A stretch of 19,700 nt of DNA from Chloroflexota bacterium (GTDB taxonomy: Bacteria; Chloroflexota; DTOL01; JACQYG01): positions 1 to 19,700 of the forward strand of contig JACQYG010000143.1 in NCBI GenBank assembly GCA_016208345.1. The letters run 5' to 3'. A program made the position numbers and the translations under genes. Each line of letters opens with the position of its first letter. The stretch's first letter is position 1. The notes beneath the pieces were generated by a model. That model was given only the letters and a program-made list of their open reading frames with translations. It was not told the DNA's origin and did not search any database. Positions 6,665-14,944 of the stretch are shown in pieces.

Positions 6665-7498
6665 TCAGTGTTTTCTCGTCACTGCCCGGACCAGCTTGAT
6701 AGCTATACCGCCCCCCGGCACCACCAGCCCCACGGCGTCGGCGCCCACATCGAAGAGGAAATCGGGGTTAGTCAGCCTGCTCAGCGTTCGGCGTAGCGCG
6801 GCGTTTTCCACCGCCACCTCGCCGGTGAGACCGTCGATCTCAATGGTGCCTTTTTTGTCTTTGTTCACCCAGTGCAGCTCGAAGCCGTAGATGGGGCGGA
6901 AGAACAGAGCCAGGACATCGATCTCCACGCTCTCTTCTTTGATGTCGGTGCCGGCCACCGGCCTGATCAGCTTGCTCAGAAGCTGGCGCACCACAATGGA
7001 TGCCCGGATCTCCGGTGAGACCACGATGGCACCGCCGGTGGCCAGGTCTTCCATGCTGGTCAGAGGTAGCGAGGGAAAGGAGACGTATTTTGCCCAGTTC
7101 CCTTCTTTCCCGGTGACGGCGTCCAGGAAGAGCTCTCGCCTATCCTCCTCCAGGCAGTGTTCGACGCCCCGCAGGCTGATATAGCTTCTTTTCTCCTTCA
7201 ACACCGGGTATTTGCCTTCACCGATGGTCACCGAGCGGACCTCCTTGCCAGTGACGTCCACCTGGAATTCCCGGTTGCGGTCGTAGGCAAAACGCGTGTT
7301 GCACGATATGTGCCAGAAGGGCTGGAAACGCTTTTCCGAGTAGGCGATCTCGATCTCCTCGGGCTTAGGCCGCAGCAGTAACCGGGAGACGGCTCCGAAA
7401 GCTTCAGCCTTGCGCTCGGAGGCCTTTCTCTGGGCATCCTCCAGCGCCAGTTGGTCCTGGAGGACCAGCATCCTCTCCTCAGCGATGGTGACTTCCAT
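6665..7498 (-). CDS. Conserved-type hypothetical protein, first gene of the trpS operon
   Basis: A 277-residue soluble protein. Residues 1-40 are a charged helix likely to form a coiled coil (EERMLVLQDQLALEDAQRKA). The middle has FQPFWHISCNTRFAYDRNRE and a beta-rich part. The C-terminal half includes FFRPIYGFELHWVNKDKKGT followed by IEIDGLTGEV, resembling hypothetical proteins of Chloroflexota that pair a strand-rich domain with a PepSY-like turn. No catalytic motif is visible. The ATG at 7498 is preferred: GAAGGGG precedes it by about six bases, whereas the upstream ATGs at 7534 and 7549 lie at or before the promoter -10 and would not be on the transcript. Function unknown. Confidence 0.7.
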   Translation of the reverse strand: MEVTIAEERMLVLQDQLALEDAQRKASERKAEAFGAVSRLLLRPKPEEIEIAYSEKRFQPFWHISCNTRFAYDRNREFQVDVTGKEVRSVTIGEGKYPVLKEKRSYISLRGVEHCLEEDRRELFLDAVTGKEGNWAKYVSFPSLPLTSMEDLATGGAIVVSPEIRASIVVRQLLSKLIRPVAGTDIKEESVEIDVLALFFRPIYGFELHWVNKDKKGTIEIDGLTGEVAVENAALRRTLSRLTNPDFLFDVGADAVGLVVPGGGIAIKLVRAVTRKH

Positions 7499-7534
7499 GC
7501 GCCACCCCTTCTTCGCCCTGGCCGATTGTGCCAT

Positions 7535-7563
7535 ATCATATCTTTCCAAATGTCAAAAGTCAA
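7535..7563 (-). promoter_or_regulatory. Promoter of the hypothetical protein-trpS operon
   Basis: Minus strand TTGACT (7563-7558), an exact 17-base spacer and TATGAT (7540-7535). Predicted start near 7528. Its position rules out the ATG codons at 7549 and 7534 as starts of the following gene. Confidence 0.7.
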
Positions 7564-7690
7564 GGTTCTCGGGCTCCCAGCTCAACCCTCTATCGTCACC
7601 CGTCCCCGCCACGCCTCTTTCTGTCGTTTCTCCCCGCCAGACTGTGTGCGCCCGCCTACCTGAGACGCCTTTCACGGTTTCCCGGAAGGG

Positions 7691-7807
7691 TCACCCGGTG
7701 CGCCAGTTGCCAATAACGTGATCAAAGCACTCCAGATAGCAGGTGAGGGCATCGCTTTTCCTCGCCTTCAGCTCTATCCCGTCACCGGCACTTGAATATT
7801 GCCCCAC
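7691..7807 (-). other. Possible 38-codon coding remnant in the gap before the GntR gene
   Basis: The gap between the divergent promoters (7564-7849) holds one short minus-strand frame whose residue mix looks coding-like (SDALTCYLECFDHVIGNW near its end). It starts at GTG 7807 without a ribosome site and ends at TGA 7691. It may be a gene end left behind by rearrangement. I see nothing else in this gap. Confidence 0.2.
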
Positions 7808-7849
7808 TACTACATCGGCAAGTTATGTCCGGATCTCAGGTTGTGCCTA

Positions 7850-7879
7850 TTGACAAATGCCACCGGTTTGCTCTATCAT
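7850..7879 (+). promoter_or_regulatory. Promoter of the GntR-ABC transporter operon
   Basis: A perfect TTGACA (7850-7855), an 18-base spacer and TATCAT (7874-7879, one mismatch to consensus). Transcription should start near 7886, so the frame's first ATG at 7857 cannot be the regulator's start codon. Confidence 0.65.
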
Positions 7880-7890
7880 ATGTCAGACAT
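7880..7890 (+). promoter_or_regulatory. Candidate GntR operator overlapping the transcription start
   Basis: ATGTCAGACAT is a perfect odd palindrome with the GT...AC half-sites typical of GntR-family operators. It begins one base after the -10 and covers the predicted +1, the expected place for an autorepressor. It is the only such site I noticed in the window. Confidence 0.4.
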
Positions 7891-7922
7891 CATACAAAGT
7901 GATCCTGCCCCGGAGTGGCCGT

Positions 7923-8657
7923 TTGAAGATCAAGACCGATTCTCGACCCCTGTATATCCAGGCCGAAGAGTCTCTCGGCCATCTGCTGCGAGAAGAATAC
8001 CGCCCCGGCGACAAGCTTCCTCCCGAGCCCACCCTGGCTGAGCAACTGGGCATTTCCCGTCCCACCCTTCGCGAAGCGTTGAGGGCCTTCGAGGAATCCG
8101 GCCTCATCGTGCGGCGCCGTGGCATCGGCACGTTCATCGGCCGGCCCAAGCCCGTCATCCAAAGCGGCCTGGAGACCCTGGAAAGCCTGGACTCTCTGGC
8201 CCGGAAGATGGGGCTGGAGTGCGCCACGGTGGGCCTGGCCATCCAATCCCAGCTCGCCTCTACGGCGCTGGCCGCCAGGCTGGGCATACCCGAGGCGTCG
8301 CCGGTGACCGTGGTGGAGCGCACCAAGACCGCCAATGGCCAGCCCGTGGCCTACATGTACGACGTGCTGCCCGCCAGCGTGGCCACCAGGGACGAGGTAG
8401 TGACCGGCTTTCGAGGCTCGGTGATAGACTTCCTCTTGGAGCGCGGCGAGCCGCGCCTGACGCACGCCTGGACCAATATCGTACCCACCCGGGCGGGGAC
8501 AGATATCGCCGCTCGGCTCAACCGGCGGCCATCGGATGTCCTGCTTCTCCTGGAGGAATTCACCTACTCCGTCGCCGGTCAGGTGGTGGACTATTCCCGC
8601 AACTACTTCGTTCCCAGTTTCTTTCAGTTTCACGTGGTCCGGCGCATTCAGGGTTAG
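7923..8657 (+). CDS. GntR-family transcriptional regulator (HutC subfamily, UTRA domain)
   Basis: A 244-residue repressor-type protein. The N-terminal winged helix is complete (about 8-75): PLYIQAEESLGHLL, then PGDKLPPEPTLAEQLGISRP, TLREALRAFEESGLI and the wing RRRGIGTFI. The C-terminal UTRA ligand domain (about 95-240) includes VTVVERTKTANGQPVAYMYD and ends VVDYSRNYFVPSFFQFHVVR. UTRA domains bind small metabolites and release DNA. The start is taken as TTG at 7923: GGAG (7912-7915) is seven bases upstream, it fits the usual family N-terminus, and it lies after the promoter. The gene is followed 45 bases later by the permeases, so it most likely controls this uptake operon and itself. Confidence 0.85.
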   Translation: MKIKTDSRPLYIQAEESLGHLLREEYRPGDKLPPEPTLAEQLGISRPTLREALRAFEESGLIVRRRGIGTFIGRPKPVIQSGLETLESLDSLARKMGLECATVGLAIQSQLASTALAARLGIPEASPVTVVERTKTANGQPVAYMYDVLPASVATRDEVVTGFRGSVIDFLLERGEPRLTHAWTNIVPTRAGTDIAARLNRRPSDVLLLLEEFTYSVAGQVVDYSRNYFVPSFFQFHVVRRIQG

Positions 8658-8702
8658 CATGGTGGCGAAGCCCTGGGACAGAACGTTTCACCGGAGCAAG
8701 CC

Positions 8703-9752
8703 ATGGTCACCTCCTGGCTGAAGGAGCGACCGCTCCTGAACGATATGTTGGTGTCCCTCCTGGCCGTGTGCGCCGCCTTCGTCGTGGGCGCCGGCCTCCT
8801 GGTCCTGGCTGGGGCAGATCCCCTGGTGGCCTACCAGCCCCTCCTTCTGGGGGCCTTCAGCAGCCGCTACGGCATCACTGAGACCCTGGTGAAGGCCACG
8901 CCGCTGTTGTTGGTGGGCCTGGGCATCGCTGTGGCCTTCCGCGGGGGCATCCTGAACATCGGTGCCGAGGGACAGCTGATCCTGGGCACCCTCGCCACGA
9001 CATGGGCGGTGCTGGCCTTTAAAGGGCTGCCAGGGCCGCTTCTGCTGCTCCTGGCCCTGGCCGCCGGCTTCCTGGGCGGGGCTCTCTGGGGGGCCGTCCC
9101 CGGGGTGTTGAAGGCAAAGATCGGCGCCAACGAGATCCTCATTACCATCATGATGAATCAGATCGCCGCGCTTCTCCTGGGTTTCTTGATCCGGGGCCCC
9201 ATGATCGACCCGGAGGAGGTAGCCTACGGGACGGGTTATCCCCAGTCGGCCATCATCCCGGAGGGCAGTTGGCTCCTGAGGCTCCCGCAGACCAGGCTTC
9301 ACGCCGGCCTTCTCTTGGCACTCCTGGCGGCCTTTCTTGTTTACGTCTTCCTGTGGCGTACCACCCTGGGATACCAAATCCGCGTCGTGGGCTCCAATCC
9401 CCAAGCCGCCCGCTACGGTGGCATCGGCGTGGCCAGGAACCTGATCATCGCCACCTGCATCAGCGGCGGCCTGGCCGGCTTGGCCGGCATGATCGAGGTG
9501 ACGGGAGTGCACCACCGCCTGCTGGACGGCATCTCGGCCGGCTATGGTTTCACCGCCATCGTGGTGGCCCTCTTCGGTAAGCTCCATCCCCTGGGGATTA
9601 TCCCCGCTTCCTTCCTGTTCGGGGCCCTCATGGTGGGCGCCGACATGATGCAGCGCACGGTGGGAATACCGGCTGGCCTGGTGAACTCTATCCAGGGGCT
9701 GGTGGTGGTCTTCGTGGTCTCCACTGAGATCTGGCAGCGGAGGAGGGCATAG
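8703..9752 (+). CDS. BMP-type ABC transporter permease 1 (nucleoside/ureide-type uptake)
   Basis: A 349-residue integral membrane protein with about nine to ten helices, of the branched-chain/ribose-type permease family (BPD_transp_2). Recognisable stretches are FRGGILNIGAEGQLILG (the EAA-like cytoplasmic contact region of this family), NEILITIMMNQIA and VVGSNPQAARYGGI. This matches the NupP/YufP subunit that pairs with BMP-family lipoproteins, known for nucleoside uptake. GGAG (8693-8696) is six bases before the ATG. Only three bases separate its stop from the next start, so it is co-transcribed with permease 2. The transported compound is not determined by sequence. Confidence 0.88.
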   Translation: MVTSWLKERPLLNDMLVSLLAVCAAFVVGAGLLVLAGADPLVAYQPLLLGAFSSRYGITETLVKATPLLLVGLGIAVAFRGGILNIGAEGQLILGTLATTWAVLAFKGLPGPLLLLLALAAGFLGGALWGAVPGVLKAKIGANEILITIMMNQIAALLLGFLIRGPMIDPEEVAYGTGYPQSAIIPEGSWLLRLPQTRLHAGLLLALLAAFLVYVFLWRTTLGYQIRVVGSNPQAARYGGIGVARNLIIATCISGGLAGLAGMIEVTGVHHRLLDGISAGYGFTAIVVALFGKLHPLGIIPASFLFGALMVGADMMQRTVGIPAGLVNSIQGLVVVFVVSTEIWQRRRA

Positions 9753-9755
9753 TTT

Positions 9756-10691
9756 ATGGTGGAACAACTCCTCGCCCAGGGTTTCATCATCGGCGTCCTG
9801 GCCACCAGCATCCGCCTCACCGCCCCCATGCTGTTCGCTGCCCTGGGGGAGATGTTCGCCGAGCGCGCCAGCGTGTTGAACCTGGGTGTGGAGGGCATCA
9901 TGCTCATGGGCGCCTACTTCGCTTTTTGGGCGTCTTTCACCTCCGGGAGCCCCTGGCTGGGACTGGTGGCCGGGATGGCCATTGGCGGGCTCATGGGCCT
10001 GGGAATGGCCTTCATCAGCGTAAACCTGCGTGCCAACCAGGGCATAAGCGGCATCGGGATATATCTCTTGGGGTGGGGCCTCTCCGGCCTGTTCTTCCGC
10101 CTGACCTTCGGGGCCATCAGCGGCGTGGCCGGCTTCCAGCCAATGCACATCCCGATCTTGAGCGCCATCCCGGTCCTGGGCCCGGTATTGTTTCAACACA
10201 ACGTCTTGGTATACATCGCATTGCTCCTGGTGCCGCTGTCCTATGTGGTGCTGTTCAAGACCACCTTCGGCCTCAGCCTCCGGGCAGTAGGAGAGAACCC
10301 CGAGGCGGCGGACACCATGGGCATTCCGGTCTACCTGATACAGTACGTCAGCGTTATCCTGGGTGGCATACTGGCCGGGTTGGCCGGGGCCTTTTTGACC
10401 GTAGGGCAGATGAACATGTTCGTGGACAATATCACCGCCGGCCGCGGCTTCATCGCCATTGCCCTGGTCTACTTCGGGCGCTGGAGCCCCTACGGCATCC
10501 TGGCTGGCTCCTTCCTTTTCAGCATCGTGGATGCCTTGCAGATGTGGTTGCAGGTGATAGGGCTCGGCGTCCCCTATGAGGTCCTGGTGATGCAGCCCTA
10601 CATCTTGACCGTGCTGGTATTGGCCATGGCCGTGGGCCGCTCGGGTGGGCCGGCTGCTTTGTCCAAGCCCTACGTGCGCGGGGGGACATAA
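9756..10691 (+). CDS. BMP-type ABC transporter permease 2
   Basis: A 311-residue membrane protein homologous to NupQ/YufQ. It carries the family stretch ERASVLNLGVEGIMLMGAY near residue 40, a FGLSLRAVGENPEAADTMGI loop (the usual AVGxNPxAA contact with the ATPase) and about eight hydrophobic helices. It forms the heterodimeric channel with permease 1. GGAGGAGGG at the end of permease 1 (about 9737-9746) acts as its ribosome site, so the pair is translationally close. It is followed by the solute-binding lipoprotein gene after 122 bases. Confidence 0.88.
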   Translation: MVEQLLAQGFIIGVLATSIRLTAPMLFAALGEMFAERASVLNLGVEGIMLMGAYFAFWASFTSGSPWLGLVAGMAIGGLMGLGMAFISVNLRANQGISGIGIYLLGWGLSGLFFRLTFGAISGVAGFQPMHIPILSAIPVLGPVLFQHNVLVYIALLLVPLSYVVLFKTTFGLSLRAVGENPEAADTMGIPVYLIQYVSVILGGILAGLAGAFLTVGQMNMFVDNITAGRGFIAIALVYFGRWSPYGILAGSFLFSIVDALQMWLQVIGLGVPYEVLVMQPYILTVLVLAMAVGRSGGPAALSKPYVRGGT

Positions 10692-10728
10692 GGCCCCGGC
10701 ACTATCCCCGTCATCAGGAGAGGAGGTG

Positions 10729-10791
10729 ATGCCACGGAGGAGATTTGCCCGGCGATTTGCCTCAGAGCCCCCACGTGTATTCTGGAATTAG
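10729..10791 (+). other. 20-codon leader-type ORF behind a full-length Shine-Dalgarno sequence
   Basis: AGGAGGTGAT (10721-10730) is complementary to ten bases of the 16S rRNA 3' end. It runs directly into an ATG opening a short Arg-rich ORF (MPRRRFARRFASEP...) that stops 22 bases before the lipoprotein start. The spacing is too short for ordinary initiation. It may be a ribosome stand-by site or a small leader peptide. Confidence 0.2.
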
Positions 10792-10813
10792 CCAAAGGAG
10801 GTAACACGACAAG

Positions 10814-11875
10814 ATGAACCGTAAGATGCTCGGCCTCGCCATAGCATTGCTGGTGCCCCTGAACGCCCTGGTCGCCTGCGGCCCCACGCCGGCGCCCACT
10901 GCCGCCCCGGTGGTGGTCACCAAGGAGGTGCCGGTGGTGGTCACCGCCACGCCTGCCCCCACCAAGCCAGCCAAAGTGTTCAAGGTAGCACTCATCCTGC
11001 CCAGCACCATGGATGACCTGGCCTGGAGCCAATCCATGTACGAGGGCGTGAAGAAGGTCAAGGAAGAGATGGGCCCGGCCATGGAGTTCACCGTTTCAGA
11101 GAACCTGTACAAGATAGTAGACGCTGGTGCCGCCATCCGCGACTACGCCGGGAAAGGCTATGACCTGGTCATCGCCCACGGCTCCCAATATCAGACCGTG
11201 ATCCGCGACATCGCCAGGGAGTTCCCCAAGACCAGCTTTGCCTACGGCACCGGTTTTCAGACCGGCCCTAACATCTTCGCCTACGACCCACAGGCCCAGC
11301 AGGGAGGGTATATGCTGGGGATGCTGGCCGCCGGGATGACTAAAAGCGGCAAAGTGGGCATCGTGGGACCGGTGAAGGGTGGCGATGCCATCAAGTACAA
11401 CGAGGGCTTCAAACAGGGGGTGGCCGCCATCAACCCTAAGGTCATCGTGTTAGAGACCTACACCGGCAGCTTCGCCGAGTTCGTCAAGGCCAAGGAGATG
11501 GCGGCCACGCACATGGATGCTGGGGCTGATATCCTCACCGGCACGGCACAACAAAGCGTATCCATAACCAAGGCCGCCGCTGAGCGTAAAGGGGTCTATA
11601 TGCTGAGCAGCGACATGGACCAGAGCAAGCTGGCCCCGGACACCGTGCTGGCCTCCCAGGTCTATCAGTGGGACGAGGTGGTCCGGCGCATGATCACGCT
11701 GAACAAGTCCGGCATCCTGGGCGGTGAACGGCTGGTGCTAGACTTCTCCGGCGGCAAGCTACAACTGGTGTACAACCCCAAGCTGGAGGGAAATATCCCC
11801 AAGGACTTGAAGGACAAGGTAGAGAAGGCCAAGCAGGACATTATCTCCGGGAAGCTGGAGATAAAGCTCCCATAG
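10814..11875 (+). CDS. BMP-family solute-binding lipoprotein of the ABC transporter
   Basis: A 353-residue lipoprotein. The signal peptide ends in lipobox LVAC with the lipidated Cys at residue 22, then comes a Pro/Thr/Val linker (about 23-53) of a type common in Chloroflexota. The mature domain begins FKVALILPSTMDDLAWSQSM, the usual BMP (Bmp/PnrA-like, PF02608) start, and continues with YDLVIAHGSQYQ, GKVGIVGPVKGGD and AGADILTGTAQQS. PnrA-type relatives bind purine nucleosides, and others bind unrelated small molecules. It captures substrate outside the membrane for the two permeases. AAAGGAGGT lies about 12 bases before the ATG. A perfect hairpin after its stop may raise its expression over the ATPase. 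Confidence 0.9.
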   Translation: MNRKMLGLAIALLVPLNALVACGPTPAPTAAPVVVTKEVPVVVTATPAPTKPAKVFKVALILPSTMDDLAWSQSMYEGVKKVKEEMGPAMEFTVSENLYKIVDAGAAIRDYAGKGYDLVIAHGSQYQTVIRDIAREFPKTSFAYGTGFQTGPNIFAYDPQAQQGGYMLGMLAAGMTKSGKVGIVGPVKGGDAIKYNEGFKQGVAAINPKVIVLETYTGSFAEFVKAKEMAATHMDAGADILTGTAQQSVSITKAAAERKGVYMLSSDMDQSKLAPDTVLASQVYQWDEVVRRMITLNKSGILGGERLVLDFSGGKLQLVYNPKLEGNIPKDLKDKVEKAKQDIISGKLEIKLP

Positions 11876-11897
11876 GGACAACTGTGGAAGGCTCGAC

Positions 11898-11928
11898 CCT
11901 TGGGCGGCAGTTGTGCTGCCGCCCAAGG
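11898..11928. repeat. Perfect 13-bp intergenic hairpin after the lipoprotein gene
   Basis: CCTTGGGCGGCAG (11898-11910) and its exact complement (11916-11928) around a five-base loop. No T-run follows, so it is not a classic terminator. It may stabilise the lipoprotein mRNA or reduce read-through to the ATPase. On the minus strand the loop reads CACAA, like its relatives elsewhere. Confidence 0.8.
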
Positions 11929-12026
11929 CCTAGCAGTACAACTGCTGGGAGAACAATGGGAAACCCCGACTGGCGATCATCGGCTGTCTGGGCCGCAACA
12001 AATTAACAGGGAATTGATATTATCGC

Positions 12027-13708
12027 ATGCCGCCGCATGATGAGCTTCCCCGGAACCCAATAGCGCCAACGGCCGCAATCCCTTATTCCACAGGTAGGGA
12101 CCAGACGGTTCAATTTCTGGAGATGAAGGGCATCACCAAGTGTTTCCCTGGAGTGCTGGCCAACGACCACGTGGACTTTCAGGTGCGATCCGGGGAGATC
12201 CACGCCCTCCTGGGCGAGAACGGGGCTGGTAAGACCACGTTGATTAGGATCCTATACGGCCTCTGCCAGCCAGACGAGGGGAAGATCTCCATAAAGGGCA
12301 AGGCGGTGACCATTCGCTCGCCTCGGGGAGGATCCTATACGGCCTCTACCAGCCAGACGAGGGGAAGATCGCCATAAATGGCAAGGCGGTGACCATTCGC
12401 TCGCCTCGGGAGGCCACCGCCCTGGGCATCAGCATGGTACACCAGCACTTCATGCTGGTGCCGCCGCTCACCGTGGCCGAGAACGTGATTCTGGGGCTCA
12501 GATCCCCCCGGGAACCCTGGCTGAACCTGGGCGAGGCCCAGGAGCGCATCGCCGAGCTTGGCCGCTGCTATGGGCTTCGCGTGGACCCACGAGCCAGGGT
12601 TTGGCAGCTATCGGTGGGTGAGCAACAGCGGGTGGAGATCATCAAGGCCCTCTACCGGAGAGCGGAGCTTTTGATCTTAGACGAGCCCACGGCGGTCCTA
12701 ACGCCCCAGGAGGTCCAGGAGCTTTTCACCCTCCTGAGACAGATGGCCCGACAGGGCCAAGCCATTATTTTCATATCGCACAAGCTCCACGAGGTCACAG
12801 CGCTATCCGACCGCGTCACCGTCCTCCGCGACGGCCAGGTCGTTGGCACCATATTGACCAGTGCCACCGACCGCCAGCGCCTTGCCCAGATGATGGTGGG
12901 CCGTGAGGTCTCCTTCCAGAGGCACAAGGACCCCGTGAACAAGGGAGAAGTGGCCCTCGAACTGCAAGGGGTATGGGCCCAGGGCGATAAGGGGCTGCCT
13001 GCTCTAAAGGGGGTTTCGCTCACCGTCAGCCGGGGCGAGATCCTGGGCCTTGCCGGAGTGGCCGGGAACGGCCAACGGGAACTGGCCGAGGTCATCGCCG
13101 GCCTCCGCCCAGCTACCCAGGGCAAAGTCGTGGTAGGCCAAAAGGACATCACCAACCGCTCGCCCGCGGAGGTCATTGCCCAGGGGATGAGCTACATCCC
13201 CGAGGAACGGATGCGAGTGGGGACTATAGCCGATTTCTCTGTGGCCGAGAACGCCATCCTGGAGACCCACGGCCAAGCGCCCCTGGCCAAAGGCTGGTTC
13301 CTGGACTACCAGGCCATCGGGCGCTATGCTGAGAAACTGATAGCCGACTTCGACGTGAAGACTCCCAGCCAGGACACGCCGGTCAGGCACTTATCTGGAG
13401 GGAACGTCCAGAAGCTGATCCTAGCCCGAGAGCTCTCCCGCTCCCCCATGCTCCTGGTGGCCGCTCAGCCCACCCGTGGGCTGGACGTTGGCGCCACGGA
13501 GTACATCCAGAAACGGCTGCTGGAGCAGCGCAGCAAGGGCGCCGCCATACTGCTGATCTCAGAAGACTTGGACGAAGTCCTGGCCCTGAGCGACCGGGTG
13601 GCAGTAATGTACGAGGGACAGGTGGTGGGCGTCATGCCAACAAGCGAGGCGAGGGTGGAGGAGTTGGGGCTATTGATGGCCGGGGTCAAAAAACAGCTTC
13701 CGGCTTAG
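12027..13708 (+). pseudogene. BMP-type ABC transporter ATPase (double NBD), frameshifted by an 83-bp duplication
   Basis: The energy subunit of the uptake system, with two fused nucleotide-binding domains as in NupO/RbsA. The first frame (12027-12377) has MKGITKCFPGVLAN and Walker A GENGAGKTT, then ends early. The second frame (12389-13708) carries Q-loop MVHQHF, signature LSVGEQQRVEI, Walker B LLILDEPT, and a second NBD with degenerate Walker A (GVAGNGQRE), signature LSGGNVQKL and RGLDVGATEY. The frames are separated by an imperfect tandem duplication of 83 bp. Removing one copy joins them perfectly into 532 codons from 12027, or about 500 from the ATG at 12123, the usual length. The first ~30 codons have no family match, so the true start is uncertain. 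As read the ATPase would be inactive. Confidence 0.8.
12246..12410 (+). repeat. Imperfect 83-bp tandem duplication inside the ATPase gene
   Basis: Copy 1 (12246-12328) and copy 2 (from 12329) both begin AGGATCCTATACGGCCTCT and end in CGCCTCGGG. They differ at about three positions inside (G/A in CTCTGCCAG, T/G in GATCTCC, G/T in AAAGGGC). Since 83 is not divisible by three, the duplication shifts the frame. Confidence 0.9.
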
Positions 13709-13718
13709 TGTTGGAGGC

Positions 13719-13736
13719 TTCTTTACCAGTAAAGAA
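13719..13736 (+). promoter_or_regulatory. Candidate operator 1, TTTAC-CA-GTAAA palindrome
   Basis: TTCTTTAC (13719-13726) and GTAAAGAA (13729-13736) are exact inverted halves around CA. It lies ten bases after the ATPase stop, in the 176-base gap before the carbamoyltransferase gene. Confidence 0.45.
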
Positions 13737-13822
13737 ATCATTGCCCGAGGGATACATTGGCAAGGAGGTGATAGAGGCAATCTAGCTAACGAAGAGCAGC
13801 ACCAGCTATGAGCGAACGACCA

Positions 13823-13846
13823 GCTTTCTTTACTAGTAAACAAAGC
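13823..13846 (+). promoter_or_regulatory. Candidate operator 2, TTTACTAGTAAA palindrome
   Basis: A perfect 12-bp core at 13829-13840. Extended to 13823-13846 the inverted symmetry holds except for one position pair. It sits 38 bases before the carbamoyltransferase start. No clear -10/-35 pair is visible around it. Confidence 0.5.
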
Positions 13847-13884
13847 CGAACAGTCACAACAAATCTCAAGAGGAGTAGCAAACA

Positions 13885-14931
13885 ATGAAGACCAATACCT
13901 TTCTTGGACGCGACTTCCTGAGCGAGGTGGACTACACCCGCGAGGAGATCGACACCATCCTGGACGTGGCCCAGGACCTCAAGCGACGCCGGGCCATCGG
14001 CGAAGCCCACAACCACATCCTGCCCGGCAAAACCCTATTTATGATCTTCTACAACCAGTCCCTGCGCACCCGCAACAGCTTCGAGGCCGGTATGACCCAA
14101 CTGGGCGGACACGCCCACTATCTCGACCCAGCCAAGATCTACACCCCGGCCCTGGAGGGACAGGAGAAGGCCTACGCCACCGAGCGGGTCTCCGATGTGG
14201 CCCGGACCCTCTCCCGCATGGGCGATGCCATCGCCATCCGCTGTTACGGCGACCCGGTGGGCTGGACCTACGGCGGGGCACACGCCATGATGCGAGAGTT
14301 TGCCCGCTGGGCCGACATCCCGGTCATCAACATGGAGTGCGACAAGTACCATCCCTGCCAGGGCCTGGCGGACATCCTGACCATCAAGGAGAAGTTCGGC
14401 AGCTTCAAGGGCGTGAAGTTCGTCATGTCCTGGGCCTACTCCCCCAGCATCGAGAAGCCCCGGGCGGTGCCCCAGAGTGCCATCCTGTATGCGACGATGA
14501 TGGGCATGGAGGTCACCCTGGCCCATCCCAAGGGCATGGAGCTAGACGACGAGGTGCTGGCCCAGTGCCAAGCCTACTCAGCCAAATACGGCGGCTCTTT
14601 TAAGGTAGAATACGACTTCGACCAGGCCTTGAAGGGCGCCCACGTGGTTTATCCCAAGTCCTGGACCGCCGTGCCCACCTTCGCCCCTCCCATTGGCACC
14701 CGGGACGACAAGAAGAGCGAGGCCATCTTCGCCGCCAACAAGGACTGGATCTGCAACGCCGACCGGATGAAGCTGGCCGACCGCGATGCCGTCTACATGC
14801 ACTGCCTGCCCTGTGACCGGGGCTTCGAGGTCACCAACGACGTCATCGACGGACCTCAATCTGTGGTCTTCGACCAGGCCGAGAACCGGCTCCACGTCCA
14901 GAAGGCTGTGATGTCGTTGATAATGAGGTAG
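13885..14931 (+). CDS. ygeW: YgeW-like knotted carbamoyltransferase
   Basis: A 348-residue aspartate/ornithine carbamoyltransferase-superfamily protein. The carbamoyl-phosphate site is SLRTR (59-63), HPCQ is at 156-159 in KYHPCQGLADIL, and HCLP is at 306-309. The ornithine-binding SMG-type loop of true OTCases is absent. Instead there is a Pro-rich loop around KPRAVPQS (191-198), as in the AOTCase/YgeW group whose chain is knotted. The physiological substrate of YgeW is not settled; in E. coli it sits with arcC in a purine/ureide-type catabolic cluster. Here it lies directly before a paralogue and carbamate kinase, suggesting the catabolic direction (carbamoyl phosphate release). GAGGAG (13870-13875) is the ribosome site. 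Two palindromes upstream suggest specific control. Confidence 0.85.
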   Translation: MKTNTFLGRDFLSEVDYTREEIDTILDVAQDLKRRRAIGEAHNHILPGKTLFMIFYNQSLRTRNSFEAGMTQLGGHAHYLDPAKIYTPALEGQEKAYATERVSDVARTLSRMGDAIAIRCYGDPVGWTYGGAHAMMREFARWADIPVINMECDKYHPCQGLADILTIKEKFGSFKGVKFVMSWAYSPSIEKPRAVPQSAILYATMMGMEVTLAHPKGMELDDEVLAQCQAYSAKYGGSFKVEYDFDQALKGAHVVYPKSWTAVPTFAPPIGTRDDKKSEAIFAANKDWICNADRMKLADRDAVYMHCLPCDRGFEVTNDVIDGPQSVVFDQAENRLHVQKAVMSLIMR

Positions 14932-14944
14932 CAAGGAGAAGCAA

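Noticed and set aside
5846..6796. A 316-codon plus-strand ORF opposite trpS, and a similar long one at 17448-18881 opposite the GH57 gene
   Set aside because: Both are shadows of well-identified genes with complete catalytic motifs on the other strand.
7880..7890. The TTTAC-YR-GTAAA palindromes as sites of the local GntR protein
   Set aside because: They lack GntR-type GT...AC half-sites and none occurs at the gntR promoter, which has its own different palindrome.
8688..10199. A 503-codon minus-strand ORF opposite the permeases
   Set aside because: It is antisense to two clearly recognisable permease genes, is rich in Gly, His, Gln and Asp in the way GC-rich antisense frames are, and has no family resemblance or ribosome site.
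11898..11928. Intrinsic terminator after the lipoprotein gene
   Set aside because: The stem is perfect but no T-run follows on either strand, and the ATPase gene of the same transporter follows on the same strand; it is listed as a hairpin repeat instead.
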